Positions 40,534 to 48,957 of a DNA stretch of 64,000 nt are shown piece by piece. Source of the DNA: Promicromonospora sp049532985. GTDB taxonomy: Bacteria > Actinomycetota > Actinomycetes > Actinomycetales > Cellulomonadaceae. The notes under the pieces are model-generated. The model was given only the letters and a program-made list of their open reading frames with translations, made no database searches and was not told the DNA's origin. Made by a program: the position numbers and the translations under genes. The DNA is taken from positions 1,798,001 through 1,862,000 of the forward strand of contig NZ_CP186693.1 in assembly GCF_049532985.1 (NCBI RefSeq), given 5' to 3'. How positions within the stretch are numbered: the stretch's first letter is position 1; each line of letters opens with the position of its first letter.

Positions 40534-42876
40534 ATGAGACGCAGAGCTTCGGCACGGATGGTCCGGTCGGCCGCACTGGCGGGGCTGCTGGCCCTCGGCG
40601 GCACGGCCGCCGCCGCCCCGGCGGCGGTGCCCGGGACACCGGTGGTCGTACCCGCCGCCGTGCCGGACCCGGCGCCCGACCAGTCCGTCGTGACCGTCGC
40701 CGTGGGCGCCGACCGCACCGGGACGCGCACCGTCGCACCGCTCGCGGGCACGACCCTCGGCCTCTTCGCCACCGCGGACGCCACCGACCCCGTGGACCCC
40801 ACCTGGGGCGTGTGCACGTCCGACGCCGACGGCGACTGCAGCTTCGTGGTCCCCGGCACCGCGCCCGGGGGACCGAACGCCGGGGCACAGTGGTGGGTGC
40901 GCCAGATCGACGCACCGTCCGGCTGGTTCACCAACCCCACGCTGCGCACCGGACCCGGCTCCGGATCGAGCTCGAACGCCAGCCCCTACGTCTTCCAGGC
41001 GCCGGCGCTCGCGGGCGGGACGACCTACTCGTCGACGTCGGACTTCATGGTCGGCACGGCGGGCAGCGGGCGTCCCGTGACCGACTCCGAGGGCGTGTGG
41101 CAGCAGTCCCGGACGAACCCGCCGCTGCCGGAGCGGTGCGGGCTGGACGTCGCGCTCGTGCTCGACCTGTCCTCCTCGGTGAGCTCCAGCGAGCTCGTGG
41201 CGCTCAAGGGCGCGGCGGACACGTTCACCGACGCGCTGGTGGGCACGCCGTCGCGGATGGCCGTCTTCTCGTTCGACGGCAGCTCGCCGAGCACGAGCGT
41301 CGGCGCGAACGTCCCCGACCTGACGAACGTGTCCACCCAGGCCGGGGCGGACGAGTTCAAGGACGTCTACGCGGGCTGGACCACGGGCAGCGGCACCAAC
41401 TGGGACCGCGGGCTGTGGGCGGTCGCCGACGCCGCGCCGGACTACGAGCTGACGGTGGTGATCACCGACGGCAACCCCACCCGGTTCAGCGCCGACCCGC
41501 TGCTCGGCACCGGCGGTACCACCCACTTCCGCGACGTCGAGAACGGCATCTACTCGGCCAACGCGGTCAAGGGCGAGGGCTCGCGGCTCGTCGCCCTCGG
41601 CGTGGGGGACGGCGTGGACGACGTGACCCGGCTGAACCTGCGGGCACTGTCCGGGCCCACCCTGTTCGACGGCACGAACGTGCTGGAGGCCGACTACTTC
41701 GACGCCGCCGACTACGCCGAGGCCGGCGCCGCGCTGCAGGACCTCGCGCTGTCGCAGTGCCAGGGCTCGGTGAGCGTGTTCAAGGAGATCGTCCCGGCGC
41801 AGAACACCGGCGACGACGTGACCGGGTCCGTCCCGGCCGGCGCGGGCTGGGTGTTCGACGCGAGCGCGTCCGCGCCCGGCGTGACCGTGGACCCGGCGAC
41901 GGCGACCACCACCGACGACGGTACCGGCGGCGTGAGCTTCGACCTGGCGTACCCGACCGGCACGCTGACGTCGGACGTCACCGTGGCCGAGACCCAGCAG
42001 CCCGGGTACGAGCTGGTGGCCCCCGGCGGGCAGAACGCGGTCTGCGTCAACCGGTCGACGGGCGACCCGGTCGCGGTCAGCAACGTCGACGACCCGGCGC
42101 GGCCCGGCTTCGTGGTCGACCTGCCCGCCACGGAGCTCGTCTCGTGCACGGTCTACAACCGGCCGTCGGCGGGCGTCGTCGTCGACAAGGAATGGGTGAT
42201 CGACGGCGAGACGTACGCCGACGGCGAGCAGCCTGACGGCTTCACTGCGCAGGCGAGCCTCACCGGACCGGGCGGCGCCGAGGCCACGCCGCAGCCCTGG
42301 GGCGAGGCCCGCGAGGGCTATGACGTCGGTGCGGGCGTCACCGTCGACGAGAGCGCCCAGGTGCCCGAGGACTGCACGGCCGACGACGCCCTGGTCACCG
42401 CCGTGGACGGCGACCCGGCCGAGGCCGCGCTGCCGTACGAGACGACGGCCGCGCTGCCGTTCCGCGAGGTGGTGGTGACGAACACGGTCACGTGCCTGAC
42501 GCCGACGCCGACGCCGACGCCGACGCCCACGCCGACTCTGACGCCCGAGCCGACCGGTTCCCCGACGCCACCAGGCCCCGGTGGCGGGGCGCCACCCCCT
42601 GACGGCGGCCCGGGCGACGGCGGCGGTTCCGACGACGGCGGGACAGGCCCCGGGGGAACAGGTCCCGGTGGAACGGGGGCCACCGGACCGGACCCCGGTG
42701 CGAGCACCCCCGGCGCGGGGCTCGCCACGGCCGGCGCCGACGTCACGGCCCTGCTCAGCCTCACGCTGGTGCTCCTGACCTGCGGCTGGGCGCTCGTCCG
42801 CGCCGCCCGCCGCCGGGCCGTGGCAGTCCGCCCGACGGCGGCCCGGCCGGGTGACGGAAGATCGGCCGACCGGTAG
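40534..42876 (+). CDS. VWA-domain surface protein with PT-repeat stalk
   Basis: A 780-residue exported protein. A signal peptide ends near AAAAPAAVPG (residue 29). A beta domain (about 48-190) precedes a von Willebrand A domain with the MIDAS motif DLSSSVS at 211-217 and VVITDGNPT near 308. Prealbumin/SpaA-like domains follow (about 413-545 and 548-650), then a TPTPTP stalk (near 656-672), a Gly/Pro/Asp-rich stretch and a C-terminal helix (738-760) before basic residues. LATAG at 730-734 resembles the LAXTG signal of class E sortases but is not canonical. It is probably a cell-surface adhesin. Confidence 0.82.
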   Translation: MRRRASARMVRSAALAGLLALGGTAAAAPAAVPGTPVVVPAAVPDPAPDQSVVTVAVGADRTGTRTVAPLAGTTLGLFATADATDPVDPTWGVCTSDADGDCSFVVPGTAPGGPNAGAQWWVRQIDAPSGWFTNPTLRTGPGSGSSSNASPYVFQAPALAGGTTYSSTSDFMVGTAGSGRPVTDSEGVWQQSRTNPPLPERCGLDVALVLDLSSSVSSSELVALKGAADTFTDALVGTPSRMAVFSFDGSSPSTSVGANVPDLTNVSTQAGADEFKDVYAGWTTGSGTNWDRGLWAVADAAPDYELTVVITDGNPTRFSADPLLGTGGTTHFRDVENGIYSANAVKGEGSRLVALGVGDGVDDVTRLNLRALSGPTLFDGTNVLEADYFDAADYAEAGAALQDLALSQCQGSVSVFKEIVPAQNTGDDVTGSVPAGAGWVFDASASAPGVTVDPATATTTDDGTGGVSFDLAYPTGTLTSDVTVAETQQPGYELVAPGGQNAVCVNRSTGDPVAVSNVDDPARPGFVVDLPATELVSCTVYNRPSAGVVVDKEWVIDGETYADGEQPDGFTAQASLTGPGGAEATPQPWGEAREGYDVGAGVTVDESAQVPEDCTADDALVTAVDGDPAEAALPYETTAALPFREVVVTNTVTCLTPTPTPTPTPTPTLTPEPTGSPTPPGPGGGAPPPDGGPGDGGGSDDGGTGPGGTGPGGTGATGPDPGASTPGAGLATAGADVTALLSLTLVLLTCGWALVRAARRRAVAVRPTAARPGDGRSADR

Positions 42877-42889
42877 AACGCCGGCCAGT

Positions 42890-42945
42890 CGGTAGAAGGT
42901 CAGGTGGTCGGCACCCCGGGGTACCGACCACCTGACCTTCTACCG
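42890..42945. terminator. long bidirectional hairpin
   Basis: Two 26-base arms with one mismatch (42890-42915 and 42920-42945) around a CCGG loop. It lies in the 92-bp gap between convergent genes ending at 42876 and 42969. There is no T run. A partial direct repeat of the arm start (CGGTAGAA) is at 42871. Confidence 0.85.
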
Positions 42946-42968
42946 ACCACCCGGCCGGGCCGCGCGTC

Positions 42969-45900
42969 TCAGCGCCGCTTGACCCCCAGGTCCGCGGTCG
43001 CCTCCGAGGCACCGAGGTCGTCGGTGCCGGCGTACCCGGCCGTGATCGTGTACTGGCCCGCGCGCAGCAGCGGCGGGACCAGCACGTCGGCCTTGCCGTG
43101 ACGCAGCGTCACGGTGCGCTGGTAGGGGTGGCGGTCGCCGTCCTGGCCCACGGTGACGGTCACCCGGCCCGACGGCGTGACGTCCTCGGCGGACACGGTG
43201 ACCTTGACCAGGAACGGCTCCAGCGGGCGGACCGAGGACGGCGCCTTGATCCGTGTGCTGGTGGCCGCGGGCAGCAGGTCCGCGGGTACCAGGGCGCTGA
43301 CCGCGCTGCGGTGCACGCCGCCCTCGTCGGTGCCGGCGTAGACCCACGCACTGTCGGGGCTCACGGTCAGGGACCGCACCGACATCGCCGTCAGGTCGCC
43401 CGAGGCCGACGCCCAGGTGGCGCCGCCGTCGGCCGAGACGAGCACCCCGGCGCCGTTGGCTGCCAGACCGTACGGCTTCCAGCGGGCGGCACCGGCGACC
43501 AGGAGCTGCGTGCCGGCGGCCGGGCCGTCCGGCACCTGGACCGCGACGAACGTGCCTACCGCGGCGGAGGTGTTCGGCACCTCGGCGTCGGCGAAGGTCT
43601 CGCCGCCGTCGGTGCTGACGCGGATGCCCGGCGTCTCGCCGATCACCACGTGGTCGGTGTCGGCCGGGTCGACCCACACCGACCGCGCCTCGTCCTGCGT
43701 CAGGCGCGTGATCGTCCTGCCCAGGTCGTCCGACCGGTACAGACCGGACGCCGTCGCCAGCCACAGCCGGTTCTCGTCCACCGGGTCGACCACGACCTGC
43801 TGCACCAGCACCTCGTGCGCGTAGCTGGTCCACGTCTCGAACCCGTCGGTCGAGACCATGAGGCCCGTGTCCACGAGCGAGGTGTAGCCCACGGCCACGG
43901 TGCCCTCGTCGTGCGGGGACAGGCCCAGCGCCGTCGCGCTGAAGCCGCCGGTGGGGCCCACCTGCGTCAGGTCGGCGTCGGACCCGCCCGCGGGCGCCGT
44001 CAGGATGCGGCCCCCGCCGAACGCGTTGGCGCCGATCGCCCAGACGGTGCGGTCGCCGAGCGGCGACTGCGTCACCTCGGAGACCTGGCGGCCGATGACA
44101 CCCTCGTGGCCGATCGAGCCCCAGTTCTGCTCGTCCGGGGCGAGGTCGGCGACGGACCGCTGGTGCAGGCCCTCGAAGTCGACGGCGCGCAGCACGGGCT
44201 CGCCGTCGCCGTCGACGCCCGCGTGGACGCCGGAGACGTCGCTGCCGGAGACCCCGGTCTTGGTCCACTCCTGGCCGTCGTTCGTCGTGTAGATGCCGGC
44301 GTTCTCCATCGACATGACGATCTGGGTGGCTGGGGTGCCGGGCCAGTGGTCCACGTCGGTGGCGAGCGGGCCGTTCACGGGCAGCGGGTGGGTCTGCCAC
44401 GTCGTGCCGAGGTCGGTGCTCGTGCTGTAGGACGACAGGCCCGATGCGTACACGGTGCCGTCGGTCAGCGCGGTGACGGTGACGTAGGACTGCTCGGTGT
44501 CGGCGCCCTCCGTCCAGGTCGCGCCGGAGTCCGTCGAGGTCAGCGCGACGCCGTCCCCGCGGATCAGCACGGCCGTGGAACCGTCGGCCACGACGCCCTG
44601 CGGGCGGTCGCGGTACTCGGTGGTCACGTACGGCTGCGTGACCTCGCTGCCGCCGTCGAGGACGTCCGCGATGCGGTAGACGCCGTCGTAGGTGGTGACG
44701 AGCAGGTCGTCGCCCGCGAACGCGGCGCCCGAGACGAGGTCGTCCCACTGCGGGGCGACGCGCCGCCAGCGCTGGCCGCCGTCCTTGCTCAGGTAGAGAC
44801 CGTCGCCGGTGACCGCGGCGAGGGCGTCGCCGTGGGCGACGAGCTCGCTGATCGCGACGTCCGGGAACGGCAGCACGGTCCAGGTCCGGCCCGCGTCGGC
44901 CGTGTGCACGATGCGGCCGTTGTAGCTCGGGTCGAGGGTCACGTTGCCGGCGGCACCGTTCAGGGCGACGTAGAAACCGCCGGGCGTGGCCGTGTCGGCC
45001 ACGGGGATGCCCCAGCCGTCGGCCACGGGCATGCTGCGCACCCGCTGCCACGTGGCTCCGTGGTCGGTGGTGACGAACGGGTGCACGCCGGTGCCGGCCA
45101 TCGCCAGGCCGGTGCCCGGGGCGGTGGGGGAGGTGGCGAGCTCACGGGCCGCGCCCGACAGGCCGACCTGCTCCCACGCGCCGGGCTGGTCGGCGCCCTC
45201 GGACTGCACGCCGCCCGTACCGGTCAGGGTGCGTCCGCTGACGGTCGCCCGGGCGTCGAGCGTGTACGTGCCGGGCTCGTCCAGCGGCACGGTGCCGCGG
45301 TACCAGCCCTGGCTGTTGCCGACGGCGGTCAGCGCCGCGGTGTACTGCTCGCCGGACGGGGCCGTGGCCCGCACGGTCGGCGCCGTCTCGGGTGCCATCG
45401 GCGTGCGGACGAAGACGTCGGTGGACCCGGTGGCCAGCGACGGCGAGGACTGGACCTGCAGGGGCCGCACGTACGCGGCGTACGGGACGCGCACGGTGCT
45501 GCCGTCCGAGACGGTGCCCACCACGACGCCGGAGGTCTCGCCGTCGACGGCCCCCGCGGCGGGGCTGGTGGTGTCCGGGGTCACGGTGAGGTCGACCGAC
45601 GCGCTGCGTCCGGCCGGGATGCGCACCTGGCGCGCGGAGAGCTTCGCCTCGCCCGTGCTGCCCGGGGCGGCCTCCGTGGCGAGCCTGACGGTCACGGCCT
45701 TGGTGCCGGAGTTGCGCAGCACGACGGTGCTGGTGCGCTCCGGGCGGCCGCCCATGTCGGCCAGCCCGAGCGAGACGGCGTCGGGGGAGGCGGTGACGTG
45801 CTGGTCCACGGCGGCGGCGACGTCGAGCGTGCCGGCGCCCTGGGCGGACGGGGACGCGTCGGCGTCGGCGGGCTCCGTGACGGGGTCCATGGCCTGCGCG

Positions 45901-47681
45901 CTGCCGATGAGGGTCGCGCGCAGCTGCTGCGCGGTCTGCTCGGGGCGGGCCTGGGCCAGGAGGGCGGCGGCGCCGGCGACGTGCGGTGCGGCCATCGAGG
46001 TGCCGGACATCCGGTACTGGTCGCCGTCCACCCCGTACATGGCCGGGATGTCGGACATGATCTCGTAGCCGGGGGCCACGATCTCGGGCTTGAGCGTCAT
46101 CGCGTCGCTCGGCCCACGGGAGCTGAAGTCAGTGATCGTGTCGGTCCGGTCCACGGAGCCGATGGTGGCGCGCGCGGTGCCCGCCGCGACCTCCGCCTTG
46201 AAGGTCTGGTACTGGGCCGAGGCGATGTTCATCATCACCAGCGACTCGCGCCGCAGGTCGAAGCCGCCGCCCGCCAGGATGTTCGCGGAGCCCTGCGGGC
46301 TCGCGCCGCCGTCGTCCCCGGCCGGGTCGGTCGGGCTCGGCGTGTACAGCAGGGCGCCCACGGCGCCGTGCTCCTCGGCGAGCTGGGCCTGCAGCAGGTG
46401 CGGGCCCAGGACCTGGCCCAGCGAGGTGGTCGTCATGCTCTGCATGACGACGATCGCGCCGCGCACGTCGCCGGCCTGCTCGTAGTCCTCCTCCTCGAAG
46501 CCGTCGCCGACGTCGACCAGGCGGGCCGTGATGCCGCCCGCGGGCGGGTTGGCCGACATCGGGAAGCGGGTCACGTCCAGCGGACGGGGCGCGTCACCCC
46601 GCCGGGCGCCTGCCAGCGTGAGCGTGGGGTCGGCGACGCCGGTCACGCTCGCGCCGACGGCGATGACCCCCTCGGCCGCGGCCGGCGAGCTCACCGTCTG
46701 GTCGCCGGGGCCGGCGTTGCCGGCCGCGGCCACGACCACGACGCCCTGCCGCACGGCAGCGGTGGAGGCGCGGCCGAGCGGGTCGGTGCCGTCGCCGGGC
46801 GTGCCCAGGCTCATGTTCACGACGTCGGCCGGGTAGTCGCCCAGCGGGTCGGTCGCGGCCTCCAGCGCCAGCAGCAGGTCCTCGGTGGTGCCGCCGCCGC
46901 CTGCGTCCATGGCCTTCCAGGCCGTGAGCGTGACGTCGGGTGCCATGCCGGTCAGGTTGTCGCCGCCGGCGCCGACGATGCCGGCCACGTGGGTGCCGTG
47001 CATGTGGTCGTCCATGGGGTCGGCGTCGTCGTTGACGAAGTCGTACCCGTCGGCCACGCGGTGGCCGGGGCCGAACCCGGCCCCGAGGTCGGGCAGCGTG
47101 TAGTCGATGCCGGTGTCGATGATCGCCACGGTGCGGCCCTCGCCGGTGACGGGCACGCCGTCGGCGTCCTGCTGCTCCCAGACCTGCGGCGCGCCGGTGG
47201 CGGGGATGTTGGCCTCCTGGCCCAGGATCCGCACGGGCGCGTCCTCGGTGACCCGCGCGACCCCGGGGGCGGAGCGCAGCTCGGCCAGGTCGGCGGGGTC
47301 CACGGTGGCCACGACGGCGGACAGCAGCCCGGTGACCGACTTGGCGTGGTCGAGGTCGACGCCCTGCCGCTCGATCCAGGCGGTGACGCCCTCCTGTGCC
47401 TGCGTGACCTCGTCGACCGCGGCGCGGTAGTCGGCGGCGAAGGCGCTGCGCGCCCGCGCCGAGGTCGGGCCACCGGCGGTCCGCGCCGCGGCGACCTCGT
47501 CCTGGCCGACGACGTCGGCCGCCGTCGGGGTCTCGAGCTCGATGATGACCCGCACCGGCTCGGCGTCCGCTGCGGGGTCCGGGGCCGCGACGGCGGCTCC
47601 GGGGGACAGGACCAGGGAGGCCGAGACGAGGGTGCTCCCGAGGAGGGCACCCCGGCGGCGGCCGGAGGACAGAGGTTGCAT
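42969..47681 (-). CDS. secreted S8 subtilisin-like protease with BNR/sortilin-type repeats
   Basis: A 1570-residue protease. A signal peptide ends near AVAAPD (32), an inhibitor I9 propeptide runs from about 41 to 150, and the S8 catalytic domain from about 180 to 620. The triad is Asp189 in IIDTGID, His228 in HGTH and Ser562 in GTSMAAPH; a PA domain is inserted before Ser (about 370-480). Two beta domains follow to about 830. Residues 850-1440 hold many BNR repeats (DHGATWQRV, DGGQRWRRV, DSGATWTEG, DGGATWASA), likely a beta-propeller, and a C-terminal Ig-like domain ends the protein. The next gene upstream is a probable regulator. Confidence 0.87.
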   Translation of the reverse strand: MQPLSSGRRRGALLGSTLVSASLVLSPGAAVAAPDPAADAEPVRVIIELETPTAADVVGQDEVAAARTAGGPTSARARSAFAADYRAAVDEVTQAQEGVTAWIERQGVDLDHAKSVTGLLSAVVATVDPADLAELRSAPGVARVTEDAPVRILGQEANIPATGAPQVWEQQDADGVPVTGEGRTVAIIDTGIDYTLPDLGAGFGPGHRVADGYDFVNDDADPMDDHMHGTHVAGIVGAGGDNLTGMAPDVTLTAWKAMDAGGGGTTEDLLLALEAATDPLGDYPADVVNMSLGTPGDGTDPLGRASTAAVRQGVVVVAAAGNAGPGDQTVSSPAAAEGVIAVGASVTGVADPTLTLAGARRGDAPRPLDVTRFPMSANPPAGGITARLVDVGDGFEEEDYEQAGDVRGAIVVMQSMTTTSLGQVLGPHLLQAQLAEEHGAVGALLYTPSPTDPAGDDGGASPQGSANILAGGGFDLRRESLVMMNIASAQYQTFKAEVAAGTARATIGSVDRTDTITDFSSRGPSDAMTLKPEIVAPGYEIMSDIPAMYGVDGDQYRMSGTSMAAPHVAGAAALLAQARPEQTAQQLRATLIGSAQAMDPVTEPADADASPSAQGAGTLDVAAAVDQHVTASPDAVSLGLADMGGRPERTSTVVLRNSGTKAVTVRLATEAAPGSTGEAKLSARQVRIPAGRSASVDLTVTPDTTSPAAGAVDGETSGVVVGTVSDGSTVRVPYAAYVRPLQVQSSPSLATGSTDVFVRTPMAPETAPTVRATAPSGEQYTAALTAVGNSQGWYRGTVPLDEPGTYTLDARATVSGRTLTGTGGVQSEGADQPGAWEQVGLSGAARELATSPTAPGTGLAMAGTGVHPFVTTDHGATWQRVRSMPVADGWGIPVADTATPGGFYVALNGAAGNVTLDPSYNGRIVHTADAGRTWTVLPFPDVAISELVAHGDALAAVTGDGLYLSKDGGQRWRRVAPQWDDLVSGAAFAGDDLLVTTYDGVYRIADVLDGGSEVTQPYVTTEYRDRPQGVVADGSTAVLIRGDGVALTSTDSGATWTEGADTEQSYVTVTALTDGTVYASGLSSYSTSTDLGTTWQTHPLPVNGPLATDVDHWPGTPATQIVMSMENAGIYTTNDGQEWTKTGVSGSDVSGVHAGVDGDGEPVLRAVDFEGLHQRSVADLAPDEQNWGSIGHEGVIGRQVSEVTQSPLGDRTVWAIGANAFGGGRILTAPAGGSDADLTQVGPTGGFSATALGLSPHDEGTVAVGYTSLVDTGLMVSTDGFETWTSYAHEVLVQQVVVDPVDENRLWLATASGLYRSDDLGRTITRLTQDEARSVWVDPADTDHVVIGETPGIRVSTDGGETFADAEVPNTSAAVGTFVAVQVPDGPAAGTQLLVAGAARWKPYGLAANGAGVLVSADGGATWASASGDLTAMSVRSLTVSPDSAWVYAGTDEGGVHRSAVSALVPADLLPAATSTRIKAPSSVRPLEPFLVKVTVSAEDVTPSGRVTVTVGQDGDRHPYQRTVTLRHGKADVLVPPLLRAGQYTITAGYAGTDDLGASEATADLGVKRR

Positions 47682-47839
47682 GAGGGCTGTCTAGCCCGCG
47701 CCGCGCTCCGTGGGCAATGCCCGTGGTGACCGGAAGCGGCCACTGGCCGGTACCGGCCGCACATGTTTTACACAGCCGTCACGCAGGAGGCCACTTTCAC
47801 CCGCTCGGTCCGCGCTCCCGGCCCGCCCCGCGCGGGACG

Positions 47840-48841
47840 TCACAGCCAGCCGCGACGGACTGCCTGCACCCCCGCCTGGAACCGGTTCGCCGCACCCAGC
47901 CGGCGCAGCAGGTCCGCGCTGCGTCGCCGCAGCGTACGCTCCGACAGCCCCAGCTCGCGCGCGATCGCCTCGTCCTTCGCGCCCGAGGCCAGCAGCGCCA
48001 GCAGCGCCCGGTCGTCCCGGCCCGGCCCGCGCTCCGGGGGAGCGGTACCCTCCAGGCTGTCCGACGCCGGGATCTCCACCGCGTCGGCCCACGCCGCCTC
48101 GAACGCGGCGCACAGCAGATCCACCAGCGGCCCGCCCTCCACGACGACCGCCGCCGGCCGCAACGCGTCCAGGTTCGAGCTGACCAGCGCCGTGCGCCGG
48201 TCGGCGATCGCCAGCTTGGTGGGCAGCGTCCGCGCGATCCGGGCCTGCTCGCCCGCCGCCGCCGCGAACCGCAGCTGCGCCCACGCGCCGGGCAGGTCCA
48301 GCACCTCGGCGGCATAGACGGCCCGCCACGACACGCCCCGCGCCAGCGCGAGCGGCTCCACCGGGTTCTCGTCCGCCAGCACGTACGGCGGCCGGTCGAA
48401 CGCCATGAACTCGCCGGTCACCTCGTGCTGCAGGCGCGTGTACCAGGCACCGATCAGCGCCGGGTCGTCGATCACGTGCACGCCCGCGCCCGCGCCCGCG
48501 GCGTCCGCCGTCTGCTCGAACAGTCCCGCCAGGTCCGGGATGGTCGACCGGACCCGGTCCAGCTGCGCCGCGGTCCGGTCGGTGAGCGCGCGCAGCGCCA
48601 CCCGCGGGTCGACCGCCGTGTACGAGCCCTCCGTGCCGCTCGTGCGGTTGATCAGGCCCGCGGCCCGCAGCCGCGCCAGCAGCTCCGCGGGGTCGGCGCC
48701 CTGCAACGGCACGTCCCGGGCCACGTCCGTCTCCCGGACCGTGCCCTGGGCGAGCACGTACCGGTACACCAGCCGGGTGTCCTCGTCGATCCCGACGGCC
48801 CCGAAGTCGCCGTACGGGTCGAGCTCAGCCTCCGCCACCAT
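47840..48841 (-). CDS. LuxR-type helix-turn-helix regulator with TrmB-like N-terminus
   Basis: A 333-residue regulator. The N-terminal DARDVPLQG and LLARLRAAGLINRT region (30-70) is TrmB-like, the middle is a phospholipase-D-like ligand domain common in actinobacterial TrmB/LuxR hybrids, and the C-terminus carries ALLASGAKDEAIARELGLSERTLRRR near 284 (in part: AKDEAIARELGLSERTL). TACGCT lies seven bases before ATG 48841 with no Shine-Dalgarno. Genes of this type often precede S8 proteases in actinobacteria; control of the downstream subtilase is a reasonable inference. Confidence 0.8.
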   Translation of the reverse strand: MVAEAELDPYGDFGAVGIDEDTRLVYRYVLAQGTVRETDVARDVPLQGADPAELLARLRAAGLINRTSGTEGSYTAVDPRVALRALTDRTAAQLDRVRSTIPDLAGLFEQTADAAGAGAGVHVIDDPALIGAWYTRLQHEVTGEFMAFDRPPYVLADENPVEPLALARGVSWRAVYAAEVLDLPGAWAQLRFAAAAGEQARIARTLPTKLAIADRRTALVSSNLDALRPAAVVVEGGPLVDLLCAAFEAAWADAVEIPASDSLEGTAPPERGPGRDDRALLALLASGAKDEAIARELGLSERTLRRRSADLLRRLGAANRFQAGVQAVRRGWL

Positions 48842-48957
48842 GCGCGCCAGCGTAGTGCGGGTGAAGTCTGCCGGACCGTCGTGATGCGCGCGCCGGCGTG
48901 GTCCACACTACGTCTCATGCCGGCCGGTCACGCCGACCGGGAGCGACAGGAGAGGCC

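Noticed and set aside
43098..47729. 1543-codon open frame antisense to the subtilase
   Set aside because: It is a GC-skew shadow of the S8 protease; the translation is low-complexity His/Gly/Arg/Val without domains, while the opposite strand has intact catalytic motifs.
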